Of a stretch of DNA of 64,000 bases, positions 32,020 to 40,555 are shown piece after piece. The first letter of the stretch is position 1. Each line of letters begins with the position of its first letter. Position numbers and translations under genes: made by a program. This DNA comes from Gemmobacter denitrificans (GTDB lineage Bacteria > Pseudomonadota > Alphaproteobacteria > Rhodobacterales > Rhodobacteraceae): the NCBI RefSeq assembly GCF_036964905.1, contig NZ_JBALHR010000001.1:248001-312000 (forward strand), in the 5' to 3' direction. The notes under the pieces were generated by a model. The model saw only the letters and a list, made by a program, of their open reading frames with translations. It had not been told where the DNA came from and did not search any database.

Positions 32020-35000
32020 ATGGGCAAGCAGGATGCGATCCTGAGGAATGTCACTTTGGCGGATCGCTATGATCTGGCCAAATCACCTGTCTTGCTGAAT
32101 GGCACACAGGCGCTGGTGCGTCTGATGCTGATGCAGCGGGCGCGCGACCGTGCCGCAGGGCTTGATACGGCGGGCTATTGCACCGGCTATCGCGGGTCGC
32201 CCCTGGGGGCGGTCGATCTGACCATGAGCAAGGCCCAGCGGGAACTGGCGGCTGCCGATATCCTGTTCCAGCCCGGCCTGAACGAGGATCTGGCTGCCAC
32301 GGCCATCTGGGGCAGTCAGCAGGCGGAATTGCGCGGCGAGGGCAAGCATGACGGCGTCTTTGCCCTGTGGTACGGCAAAGGCCCGGGGGTGGATCGTACC
32401 GGCGATGTCATGCGCCATGCCAATATGGCCGGAACCAGCCGCCATGGTGGGGTGCTGATGGCGATGGGCGATGATCACACCGGCGAAAGCTCGACCGTGC
32501 TGCACCAGTCCGACTGGGCGATGGTTGATGCCTATATGCCGGTGGTCAGCCCGGCCGGTGTTCAGGAAGTGCTGGATTACGGCCTGTATGGCTGGGCGCT
32601 CAGCCGTTTTGCCGGGGTCTGGGTGGGTCTGAAGACGATGAAGGACACGGTAGAGGCCACCGCCGTTGTCGATGGCAGCCCGTTCCGCATGCAATTCGTG
32701 ACCCCTGACTTCCGCATGCCGCCGGGCGGGCTGAATATCCGTCTGGGCGATACGCCCGTCGCGCAGGAAGCGCGGATGATCGACTACAAGCGCTTTGCCG
32801 CCGAAGCCTTCAGCCATGCCAACAAGATGGACAAGCGCGTCTGGGGCCGCCCCGGTGCCCGGATCGGCTTCGTTGCGGCGGGAAAGAACTGGCTGGACCT
32901 GACGCATGCTCTGTCTTTGCTGGGGATCGACGCCGCCGAGGCTGACCGGCTGGGCCTGACCACCTACAAGGTGGGCCAAACCTTCCCCATGGACATGAAG
33001 GGTTTTAATGAATGGGCAGAAGGTCTTGAAATCATTGTGGTTGTCGAAGAAAAGCGCAAGCTGATCGAAGTGCAGGTCAAGGAAGCGATCTTTGACAACC
33101 GCCGGGGCCGCCGCGTGTTGGGCTGGCATCACGACCGGACCCAAGAAGAGCTGTTTCCCACGCGCTATGCGCTGGATCCGATGCTGATTGCCGAAAAGCT
33201 GGGCGGCATCCTGATCGAGGAAGGCCGCGGCACCGACCGCATCAAGGTGGGGCTGGCCCGCATTCAGGACATGCGCCGGGCCGACAATGCCCGCGATCTA
33301 GCGGCGCGTCTGCCCTATTTCTGCTCCGGCTGCCCGCATAACAGTTCGACCAAGGTGCCCGAGGGCAGCCGTGCCTATGCCGGGATCGGCTGTCATTACA
33401 TGGTGCAATGGATGGACCGCACCACCACCGGCTTTACCCAGATGGGCGGTGAAGGGGTGAGCTGGGTGGGCGAGGCGCCGTTTTCCAAACGGGATCACGT
33501 GTTCCAGAACCTGGGCGATGGCACCTATAACCATTCCGGTGCGCAGGCGATCCGGGCGGCCTTGGCGGCAGGCACCAACATCACCTACAAGATCCTGTTC
33601 AATGACGCGGTCGCCATGACGGGTGGTCAGTTCAATGAAGGCGGCCTGACGCCCGACCGCATTGCCCGCGAGGTTCTGGCCATGGGCGTGCGCGAGGTCG
33701 TGCTGGTTCATGACCCCAAGGAGGGGCTCGATCTGTCGAAATTCCCCGCTGAGGTGAAGCGCGAAACCCGCGACGCGCTCGACCCTGTGCAGAAGCGTCT
33801 GGCCAAGGTGCCCGGCGTGTCGGTTCTTCTTTATGTTCAGACCTGCGCCGCCGAAAAACGCCGCCGCCGCAAGAAAGGCAGCTTTCCTGACATCGACCGC
33901 CGCGTCTTCATCAACACCGATGTTTGCGAAGGGTGCGGCGATTGTGGCGTGCAATCGAACTGCGTTTCGGTGGTGCCGGTGGAAACCGAGTTGGGGCGCA
34001 AGCGCGGGATCGACCAATCGTCGTGCAACAAGGATTTCAGCTGTCTGCAGGGGTTCTGCCCCAGCTTTGTGACACTGGAAGGTGCAAAGCCAAAGAAATC
34101 CAAAGGCCTGGCGCTTGATCTTCCTGCTTTGCCTGAACCCGCGCTGCCCATGATCCGGGGCACACATAACATCGTGATCACCGGGGTCGGCGGCACAGGC
34201 GTTGTGACCATTGGCGCGATCCTGGCCATGGCTGCGCATCTGGATGGCAAAGGCGCGGGGATGATGGAGATGGCCGGCCTCGCCCAGAAAGGCGGCGCGG
34301 TGCATATCCATTGCCGCATCGCCAATGCCCCCGAAGATATCTCGGCCATCCGGGTTTCGGTGGGCGAGGCTGACGCGGTGATTGGCGGTGATCTCGTGGT
34401 GACGGCAGGCGCAAAGACCATTGGCCTGATGACCACAGGGCGCACGCGTGCCGTGGTGAACGACCATGAAATCGTGACGGGCGAATTCACCCGCAATACC
34501 GAATTTCGTATTCCGCAAGAAGATTTGCGCGTCGCTCTTCAGGCACGCCTGCGCGATGGGGTCAGTTTCATCGACACGTCGGAACTGGCCCGGGTTGCGC
34601 TTGGGGATTCGATCTATTCCAACATGCTGCTGTTGGGCATGGCCTGGCAGGCCGGTCTGGTGCCGCTGTCGGAACTCGCGCTGCGCGAAGCGGTGCGCCT
34701 GAATGGCGCGGGGGTGGAGGCCAATCTGCGCGCCTTTGATCTGGGACGCTGGGCGCAGGCCTTTCCTGAACAGGCACAGGCGCTGCTGGTGCCGCAAGAG
34801 GCCGTGCCGGTCGATCCCGTCGCCTATCGCGCCGATCATCTGCGGGCCTATCAGGACGAAGTTCTGGCCAAGCGCTATCTGGCGCGCGTGAATGCGGCCC
34901 CGCCTGCGCTGCGGCTGGCGCTGGCCAAGGGTTATCACAAGCTGCTGGCCTACAAGGACGAATACGAAGTGGCCCGTCTGCATCTGCAAACCGCTGAAAA

Positions 35001-35427
35001 GGCGGCAGAACAGCTGGACGGCATCAAGGCGCTGCGTTTCCACCTTGCGCCGCCCATTCTGCCCGGCAAGGCGGCGGATGGTCGGCCAAGAAAACGCGAA
35101 TTCGGCCCCTGGATCTTGCCGCTGTTCCGGCTGTTGGCGCGGATGAAGGGGCTGCGCGGCACCAGATTTGATCCTTTCGGGCGTCATCCGGAGCGGCGGA
35201 TGGAACGCGCGCTGATCGCGCAATATGAACGCGATCTGGATGCGCTGCTGCCACTGGCAAGCCCCGAAACCGAGGCCCTGCTGGTCGAGTTGCTCGAATT
35301 GCCGCTGACCATCCGTGGCTTTGGTCCGGTGAAAGAGGCTAATGCGGCCAAGGCCGAAAAGCGTCGCGCCGAATTGATCGCAAAAATTCGTGCAGGCGGG
35401 GACGCTGCGCCACGCAAGGCGGCCTGA
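32020..35427 (+). CDS. Indolepyruvate ferredoxin oxidoreductase (fused IorA-IorB type)
   Basis: A 1135-residue fused 2-oxoacid:ferredoxin oxidoreductase that decarboxylates aryl pyruvates such as indolepyruvate to acyl-CoA. The N-terminal ~350 residues are the pyrimidine-binding domain (GYRGSPLGAVDLTM). The TPP-binding domain lies at ~440-620 (FCSGCPHNSSTKVPEG, HSGAQAIRAALAAGTNITYKILFNDAVAMTGGQ). A 4Fe-4S motif is at ~640 (CEGCGDCGVQSNC), with further cysteines in SSCNKDFSCLQGFCPS. The gamma domain starts NIVITGVGGTGVVTIG near 730, and a helical tail follows. I chose ATG 32020 after GGGGAGGTGCACA. Its divergent neighbour is a LysR gene. Confidence 0.93.
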   Translation: MGKQDAILRNVTLADRYDLAKSPVLLNGTQALVRLMLMQRARDRAAGLDTAGYCTGYRGSPLGAVDLTMSKAQRELAAADILFQPGLNEDLAATAIWGSQQAELRGEGKHDGVFALWYGKGPGVDRTGDVMRHANMAGTSRHGGVLMAMGDDHTGESSTVLHQSDWAMVDAYMPVVSPAGVQEVLDYGLYGWALSRFAGVWVGLKTMKDTVEATAVVDGSPFRMQFVTPDFRMPPGGLNIRLGDTPVAQEARMIDYKRFAAEAFSHANKMDKRVWGRPGARIGFVAAGKNWLDLTHALSLLGIDAAEADRLGLTTYKVGQTFPMDMKGFNEWAEGLEIIVVVEEKRKLIEVQVKEAIFDNRRGRRVLGWHHDRTQEELFPTRYALDPMLIAEKLGGILIEEGRGTDRIKVGLARIQDMRRADNARDLAARLPYFCSGCPHNSSTKVPEGSRAYAGIGCHYMVQWMDRTTTGFTQMGGEGVSWVGEAPFSKRDHVFQNLGDGTYNHSGAQAIRAALAAGTNITYKILFNDAVAMTGGQFNEGGLTPDRIAREVLAMGVREVVLVHDPKEGLDLSKFPAEVKRETRDALDPVQKRLAKVPGVSVLLYVQTCAAEKRRRRKKGSFPDIDRRVFINTDVCEGCGDCGVQSNCVSVVPVETELGRKRGIDQSSCNKDFSCLQGFCPSFVTLEGAKPKKSKGLALDLPALPEPALPMIRGTHNIVITGVGGTGVVTIGAILAMAAHLDGKGAGMMEMAGLAQKGGAVHIHCRIANAPEDISAIRVSVGEADAVIGGDLVVTAGAKTIGLMTTGRTRAVVNDHEIVTGEFTRNTEFRIPQEDLRVALQARLRDGVSFIDTSELARVALGDSIYSNMLLLGMAWQAGLVPLSELALREAVRLNGAGVEANLRAFDLGRWAQAFPEQAQALLVPQEAVPVDPVAYRADHLRAYQDEVLAKRYLARVNAAPPALRLALAKGYHKLLAYKDEYEVARLHLQTAEKAAEQLDGIKALRFHLAPPILPGKAADGRPRKREFGPWILPLFRLLARMKGLRGTRFDPFGRHPERRMERALIAQYERDLDALLPLASPETEALLVELLELPLTIRGFGPVKEANAAKAEKRRAELIAKIRAGGDAAPRKAA

Positions 35428-35491
35428 ATGTCATCACCCTGTGACCTTCCTGTCGTTATTCCGTCTTCTGAACAATGACAGGAGGGGCCGG

Positions 35492-36373
35492 ATGATCCGT
35501 GCCGATGTAAGCCGCGACATCAGCTATGCCAGTGCGGCGCAAAGCCGTGCCGGGCGGGTGTTGATCCGGGCTCTGGAACAGGGAACCGGACGCAACCGCG
35601 TCATTGCCCGCGCGGCAGGATACGAGCACGAGATTTCCTCGGGGCGCAGCTTCTGGCAGGTGATGCCGGAACGCTTTGGCCTGCAGCTTGACGTGCTGGC
35701 CGGTGATCTGGCCGCCATCCCTTCGCAGGGTCCGCTGGTGATGATTGCCAACCACCCTTACGGTATTCTGGACGGGCTGATGATGGGCCATCTGCTGGAC
35801 CGTCTGCGCGGCGATTTCCGCATTCTGGCCAATTCGGTGTTTGTGAAGGCACCCGATCTGCGCCGCGTGATTCTGCCCATCAGCTTTGACCCCACGCCCG
35901 AGGCCGTGGCGCTGAACCTGCAAACCCGGCGCGAGGCGCTGAGCTATCTGGCCGATGGCGGTGCGATCGGGGTGTTTCCGGGGGGCACGGTCTCTACCTC
36001 GGCCAAACCGCTGTTCGCCAAACCGCTGGACCCGGGCTGGCGCAACTTCACCGCCAAGCTGATCCAGCGCAGCGGGGCGACGGTGGTGCCGGTGTTCTTC
36101 ACCGGTCATAACAGCCGGTTGTTCCAGATTGCGAGCCATCTGCATTACACGCTGCGTCTGGGCCTGCTGATCAAGGAATTCCGCGCCCGGCTGGACCGGC
36201 CTGTGCAGGTCGTGATCGGCAAACCGATTCCGGCTGCCGATCTGGCCGGTTATGGGTCAGATGCGCGTGGCATGATGGATTTCCTGCGCGCGGCCACCTA
36301 TGCCCTTTCACCCGATCCGATTGATCCCTATGCTTTGGGTCACGAATTCGAGGCGAAATACAAGACCCGGTAG
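35492..36373 (+). CDS. Lysophospholipid-type acyltransferase (PlsC superfamily)
   Basis: A 293-residue membrane-associated acyltransferase. The catalytic motif is NHPYGILDG, which spaces His and Asp five residues apart rather than the usual four, as in the hemolysin-like COG3176 branch. GGAIGVFPGGTVS follows as the FPEG-like acyl-acceptor motif. The start has a strong AGGAGGGG site. It sits between the oxidoreductase and murI on the same strand. It could be a 1-acylglycerol-3-phosphate acyltransferase or the OlsA partner of the OlsB-like protein at 52.5 kb; sequence alone does not decide. Confidence 0.82.
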   Translation: MIRADVSRDISYASAAQSRAGRVLIRALEQGTGRNRVIARAAGYEHEISSGRSFWQVMPERFGLQLDVLAGDLAAIPSQGPLVMIANHPYGILDGLMMGHLLDRLRGDFRILANSVFVKAPDLRRVILPISFDPTPEAVALNLQTRREALSYLADGGAIGVFPGGTVSTSAKPLFAKPLDPGWRNFTAKLIQRSGATVVPVFFTGHNSRLFQIASHLHYTLRLGLLIKEFRARLDRPVQVVIGKPIPAADLAGYGSDARGMMDFLRAATYALSPDPIDPYALGHEFEAKYKTR

Positions 36374-36388
36374 CGGGAGGGCAGAACG

Positions 36389-37201
36389 ATGGCGGTGGGT
36401 GTGTTCGACAGCGGCCTTGGCGGGCTGACGGTGCTGGATGCGGTGGCGAAGCGTTTGCCGGATGTGCCCTTTGTCTATCTCGGCGACAATGCCCACGCGC
36501 CCTATGGCGTGCGCACCCATGATGACATCTTCAATCTGACCTGTGCCGCCACCGAACGGCTTTGGGCCGAAGGGTGCGATCTGGTCATTCTGGCCTGCAA
36601 TACCGCATCCGCCGCAGCGTTGAAGCGGATGCAGGAAAGCTGGGTGCCCAAGGACAAGCGTGTGCTGGGTGTCTTTGTGCCGCTGATCGAGGCGCTGACC
36701 GAACGGCAATGGGGTGACAATTCCCCACCGCGCGAAGTGGCGGTGAAGCATGTGGCGCTGTTTGCAACGCCCGCGACCGTGGCCAGCCGCGCGTTTCAGC
36801 GAGAGCTTGCGTTCCGCGCGATCGGGGTTGATGTCGAGGCGCAGCCCTGCGGTGGTGTGGTCGATGCAATCGAACAGGGCGATGAACTGCTGGCCGAAGC
36901 CCTGGTGCGCAGCCATGTCGAGGCGTTGAAGCGCCGGATGCCGCATCCGCAGGCGGCCATTTTGGGATGCACCCATTACCCTTTGATGCAAAAGGCCTTT
37001 CAAGAGGCGCTTGGGCCGGATGTGAAAGTGTACAGTCAGGCCGGATTGGTGGCGGAAAGTCTGGCCGATTACCTGATCCGCCGCCCGGAATTCCTGGGAT
37101 CCGGCACGCAATCCAAATTCCTGACAACGGGCGATCCGGGCAATGTGTCGTCCAAGGCCACGCAATTCCTGCGCCGCCCGATCCGGTTCGAGGCCGCCTG
37201 A
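36389..37201 (+). CDS. murI: Glutamate racemase
   Basis: A 270-residue cofactor-free racemase making D-glutamate for peptidoglycan. It has GVFDSGLGGLTVLDAV at the N-terminus and the two catalytic cysteines in LACNTASAAAL (~Cys70) and ILGCTHYPLM (~Cys193). The start ATG follows GCGGGAGGGCAGAACG. Its stop codon shares one base with the ATG of the next gene, so DUF1684 is translated right after it. The acyltransferase gene ends 15 bases upstream, so the three genes look like one transcript. Confidence 0.94.
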   Translation: MAVGVFDSGLGGLTVLDAVAKRLPDVPFVYLGDNAHAPYGVRTHDDIFNLTCAATERLWAEGCDLVILACNTASAAALKRMQESWVPKDKRVLGVFVPLIEALTERQWGDNSPPREVAVKHVALFATPATVASRAFQRELAFRAIGVDVEAQPCGGVVDAIEQGDELLAEALVRSHVEALKRRMPHPQAAILGCTHYPLMQKAFQEALGPDVKVYSQAGLVAESLADYLIRRPEFLGSGTQSKFLTTGDPGNVSSKATQFLRRPIRFEAA

Positions 37202-37965
37202 TGGACTGGGCCGCTTGGCAGGCGGATCGGCTGGCTGCCCTGCGGGCCGAGGATGGCTGGTTGAACCTGACCGATCGGGTTGAAATCGCCCCGGGCCGGA
37301 TGACCGTGGGCCGGTCAGCGCAGAACGATGTGGTTCTTTCGGTTGGCCCGGATCACCTGGGCGTGCTGGAGCTTTGTTCCGACCTCACGGCGCGGCTGAC
37401 AACCAGCACCGAGACACTGGATTTCCACCCCCAGCCCGAGGCCCCGGCGCGCCTGTCGGTGGCGGGGCTGATGCTGGAAATCCATGTGGTTGATGGCGCG
37501 GCGGCGCTGCGGGTTCGGTTGATCGACGATCCGCGCCGCCTGAATTTCGGGGGGATCACCTGCTTCGCCTTCGATCCTGCGTGGGTGGTGCGGGCCGAAT
37601 GGGTGGCATTGCCAAGCCCGATCACCCGACAGGCGGAACTGGTGAAAGGGCGCAGCGATCGGGTCACGCAAACCCATGTCGCACGGTTTTCCCATGCAGG
37701 GCATGATGTCGGTCTTGTGCCGCTGCATATGAAGGCAGGTCGACCGATGTTCGTGATCCGCGATGCCACCTCGGGCTGCGAAACCTATGCCGCGTCGCGC
37801 TTTCTGATCGGCGAAGTGGTGGGGAATATGGTGGTGCTGGATTTCAACCGCGCCTTCAACCCACCCTGCGCCTTTACCGATTTCGCGGTCTGCCCCTTGC
37901 CCCCGCCTGAAAACCGGTTGCCCTTCGCGATCCGTGCCGGGGAACGTGCGCCAGACCCGCACTAA
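37201..37965 (+). CDS. DUF1684 family protein
   Basis: A 254-residue soluble protein. The family is recognised by FGGITCFAFDPAWVVRAEWVALP in the middle and VVLDFNRAFNPPCAFTDFAVCPLPPPENRLPFAIRAGER at the C-terminus. No function is known for DUF1684. There is no signal peptide. It is coupled to murI by a one-base stop-start overlap, and argC follows after 64 bases. The tight link to murI may only reflect operon packing. Confidence 0.85.
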   Translation: MDWAAWQADRLAALRAEDGWLNLTDRVEIAPGRMTVGRSAQNDVVLSVGPDHLGVLELCSDLTARLTTSTETLDFHPQPEAPARLSVAGLMLEIHVVDGAAALRVRLIDDPRRLNFGGITCFAFDPAWVVRAEWVALPSPITRQAELVKGRSDRVTQTHVARFSHAGHDVGLVPLHMKAGRPMFVIRDATSGCETYAASRFLIGEVVGNMVVLDFNRAFNPPCAFTDFAVCPLPPPENRLPFAIRAGERAPDPH

Positions 37966-38029
37966 CCCCTTGCATCAACGCCCCTTGCGCCGCAAAGAAG
38001 AGGCGCAAATCCGGCAGAAGGGGCGGGAC

Positions 38030-39058
38030 ATGAAGAAGCGCATCGCAATCCTCGGGGCATCGGGCTACACGGGTGCCGAACTGGTCCGCCTGATCGCCAC
38101 CCATCCGCGCCTGCAGATCGTGGCCCTGTCGGGAGACCGCAAGGCTGGCATGGCGATGGCCGAGGTCTTCCCCTTTCTGCGCCACCTTGACCTGCCGAAA
38201 CTGTGCAAGATCGACGAGATCGATTTTGCCAAGGTCGATCTGGCCTTCTGCGCCTTGCCGCATGCCACCAGCCAGGCCGTGATCAAGGAATTACCGCGTG
38301 ATCTCAAGATCGTGGATCTTTCCGCCGATTTCCGGCTGCGCGACGTGGCGGAGTATGAAAAATGGTATGGCCAACCCCATGCCGCGCCCGATCTGCAGGC
38401 CGAGGCGGTCTATGGCCTGACCGAATTTTACCGCGAAGACATTCGGGCGGGGCGTCTGGTGGCGGGAACGGGCTGCAATGCTGCTACCGGCCAATATGCC
38501 CTGCGTCCGCTGATCGAGGCGGGCTGCATCGATCTGGATGATATCCTGCTCGATCTGAAATGCGGGGTTTCCGGTGCCGGTCGGTCGCTCAAGGAAAACC
38601 TGCTGCATGCCGAATTGTCAGAGGGCACCCATGCCTATTCTGCCGGTGGCAAGCATCGGCATCTGGGTGAATTCGATCAGGAATTCAGCAAGATCGCCGG
38701 GCGGCCCGTGCTTGTGCAATTCACCCCGCATCTGGCCCCGATGAACCGGGGCATTCTGGCCAGCGTCTATGTGAAGGGCGATGCGCGGACCATCTGGTCC
38801 ACGCTGGAGGCGCGCTATGCGCTGGAGCCGTTCATCGAGGTGCTACCTTTCGGCGCACTCCCCTCGTCGCGCGATGTGCGGGGCTCCAACTTCTGCCATA
38901 TCGGGGTGGTGGGCGACCGCATCCCGGGCCGGACCCTGGTGGTGGCCACGCTGGACAACCTGTGCAAGGGATCGTCCGGTCAGGCCCTGCAGAATGCCAA
39001 TCTGATGCTGGGGCTGGAGGAAACCGAAGGGTTGATGGGGGTGGCCACCTTCCCCTGA
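38030..39058 (+). CDS. argC: N-acetyl-gamma-glutamyl-phosphate reductase
   Basis: ArgC, 342 residues, reduces N-acetylglutamyl-phosphate to the semialdehyde with NADPH, the third step of arginine synthesis. It has the N-terminal ILGASGYTGAELVRLIATHP, the catalytic Cys in VAGTGCNAATGQY, and GVSGAGRSLKENLLHAE with HRHLGEFDQE in the dimer domain. I chose ATG 38030 preceded by GGGGCGGGAC; the upstream open frame is leader. ccmE follows 25 bases later. It is a stand-alone argC rather than an argBC fusion. Confidence 0.94.
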   Translation: MKKRIAILGASGYTGAELVRLIATHPRLQIVALSGDRKAGMAMAEVFPFLRHLDLPKLCKIDEIDFAKVDLAFCALPHATSQAVIKELPRDLKIVDLSADFRLRDVAEYEKWYGQPHAAPDLQAEAVYGLTEFYREDIRAGRLVAGTGCNAATGQYALRPLIEAGCIDLDDILLDLKCGVSGAGRSLKENLLHAELSEGTHAYSAGGKHRHLGEFDQEFSKIAGRPVLVQFTPHLAPMNRGILASVYVKGDARTIWSTLEARYALEPFIEVLPFGALPSSRDVRGSNFCHIGVVGDRIPGRTLVVATLDNLCKGSSGQALQNANLMLGLEETEGLMGVATFP

Positions 39059-39083
39059 TCCCGCCGCGCGAAGGAGAACCCAG

Positions 39084-39545
39084 ATGTCAGGTCTGAAAGG
39101 CTTGAAGAAAACCCGCCGCATCCAGATCATCCTGCTGGCCTTTGTGTTGCTGGTGGGTTCCACGGCGCTGATCGGTTACGCCATGCGCGATGGCATCAAC
39201 CTGTTCCGGGCCCCCGCGGAAGTGATTGCCGAACCGCCCGCCCCGGGCGAGGTGTTCCGTCTGGGCGGGTTGGTAGAACCCGGCAGCATCAAGCGCGGGC
39301 AGGGGGAAACCATCACCTTCAACGTGACCGATGGGGCGGAGGTGATCCCGGTCGCCTTTACCGGCGTGTTGCCCGATCTGTTCAGCGAAGGTCAGGGCAT
39401 GATTGGCACTGGTCAGATGCAGGATGGCACTTTTGTCGCTTCGGAAATCCTGGCCAAGCATGATGAAACCTATATGCCGAAAGAGGTCATGGAAGCCTTG
39501 AAGGAACAGGGTGTTTACAAGGATCCGGGCGCACCGAACGGCTGA
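39084..39545 (+). CDS. ccmE: Cytochrome c maturation heme chaperone CcmE
   Basis: A 153-residue protein anchored by one N-terminal helix (IQIILLAFVLLVGSTALIGYAM) with a periplasmic OB-fold. The motif KHDETYMP carries the histidine that binds heme covalently and the following tyrosine. It receives heme from CcmC and hands it to CcmFH. AAGGAGAA lies upstream of the start. In many relatives ccmF and ccmH follow; here an endolysin/holin pair follows instead and no other ccm gene is in the window. Confidence 0.95.
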   Translation: MSGLKGLKKTRRIQIILLAFVLLVGSTALIGYAMRDGINLFRAPAEVIAEPPAPGEVFRLGGLVEPGSIKRGQGETITFNVTDGAEVIPVAFTGVLPDLFSEGQGMIGTGQMQDGTFVASEILAKHDETYMPKEVMEALKEQGVYKDPGAPNG

Positions 39546-39561
39546 TTGGCGCTGAATTAAC
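39546..39561 (+). promoter_or_regulatory. Degenerate CtrA-type site upstream of the lysis genes
   Basis: TTGG-N7-TTAAC matches the CtrA consensus TTAA-N7-TTAA(C) fully in its second half and at two of four positions in the first. It lies 45 bases before the endolysin start. CtrA is known to affect gene-transfer-agent release in Rhodobacter, which makes the match worth noting. Confidence 0.3.
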
Positions 39562-39605
39562 CCTGGCAAGCCAGCCTGACCCCCAAAGCAACCGGGGGTC
39601 TGGCC

Positions 39606-40217
39606 ATGAAACATCCGCGCGATATTGCCCGCGAAATCGTTGCCCGCGAAGGCGGCTATGTGAACGATCCCGCTGATCCCGGCGGGGCCACGAATTACGG
39701 GGTCACCATCCATACCATGCGCCGTCTGGCGCTGGATCTGACCGGCGATGGCCGTGTGGGGATTGATGATGTCAAGCGCCTGACCCGGGACCAGGCGGTT
39801 GAAATCTTCCTGCGCGACTATTTTGAAAAGCCGGGGATTGATCGGTTGCCCCGCTGCCTGCAGGCCTCGGTCTTTGACATGTATGTCAATGCGGGGGCCA
39901 ATGCCGTGAAGATCCTGCAGCGTTTGCTGACCGATCTGGGCTGGCCGCTTGTTGCCGACGGGGTGATCGGGCCCAAGACGGCGCTGGCCGCAGCACAGGC
40001 GGCTGAAGCCATGCCCGGCACGCTGGCTGATGCCTATGGGGTGGCGCGGCGGGATTATTATTACGGTCTGGCGGATGCCCGTCCGGCCAGCCGCAAATAT
40101 GCCCGCCGCCGCGATGGTGGCAAAGGGGGCTGGATCGTCCGGGCCGAGGAATTCATCAGCCCGCATTTTCACCTGACAGAGGCGCAGCACCGCGCCCGAA
40201 CCGCCCGTTGGGGATGA
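39606..40217 (+). CDS. GH108-type N-acetylmuramidase (endolysin)
   Basis: A 203-residue muramidase. The N-terminal half is glycoside hydrolase family 108, with catalytic Glu15 in REGGYVNDPADPGGATNYGVT. The C-terminal half has a peptidoglycan-binding type segment (LQRLLTDLGWPLVADGVIGPKTALAAAQA). There is no signal peptide, so export would depend on the holin encoded next. The arrangement and sizes match the Rhodobacter capsulatus gene-transfer-agent lysis genes rcc00555/rcc00556 as I remember them. No phage structural genes are nearby. The ATG follows GGGGGTCTGGCC. Confidence 0.88.
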   Translation: MKHPRDIAREIVAREGGYVNDPADPGGATNYGVTIHTMRRLALDLTGDGRVGIDDVKRLTRDQAVEIFLRDYFEKPGIDRLPRCLQASVFDMYVNAGANAVKILQRLLTDLGWPLVADGVIGPKTALAAAQAAEAMPGTLADAYGVARRDYYYGLADARPASRKYARRRDGGKGGWIVRAEEFISPHFHLTEAQHRARTARWG

Positions 40218-40498
40218 CCATGTTGCCCGATCCCGCACGCCTGCGCCGGGTTGCCGCCCTGCTGACCGAGGGGCTGGAAGACCAGCCCCTTCCCGCAAAG
40301 ATCGACCTGCTGAACCGCGCGATCCGCCCGCTTGCCGTTCTGCTGGTTCTCTGCCTGCCCGCCTTGGCCTTTGTCGATCCGCTGCGCTATGGGGCCGGCG
40401 TGGCGGTGCTGGGGCTGACGCCCTGGCCGGTCTGGGGCCTGTGCGCCGCCGTTCTCGCCCTGCATTTCCTGACAAGACCCGGGCCGAAAGCGGGCTGA
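40214..40498 (+). CDS. Holin-family membrane protein
   Basis: A 94-residue protein with two or three hydrophobic segments (PLAVLLVLCLPALAF, YGAGVAVLGLTPWPVWGLCAAVLALHFL) after a charged N-terminus. The start ATG overlaps the endolysin stop (ATGA), so the two are made together. Size, topology and pairing fit a phage-type holin that permeabilises the membrane for the endolysin. Sequence alone would not identify it without the neighbour. Confidence 0.78.
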   Translation: MTMLPDPARLRRVAALLTEGLEDQPLPAKIDLLNRAIRPLAVLLVLCLPALAFVDPLRYGAGVAVLGLTPWPVWGLCAAVLALHFLTRPGPKAG

Positions 40499-40555
40499 AC
40501 TTGACCCGCCTTCCGCCCTCTGGCATGAGCCGGAGGGTCAGGAAGGACGGATGTG

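Noticed and set aside
36967..37200. DUF1684 as a murI fusion or longer protein (frame open upstream)
   Set aside because: The upstream part lies in another frame of murI and has no family similarity; the ATG overlapping the murI stop gives the normal family length.
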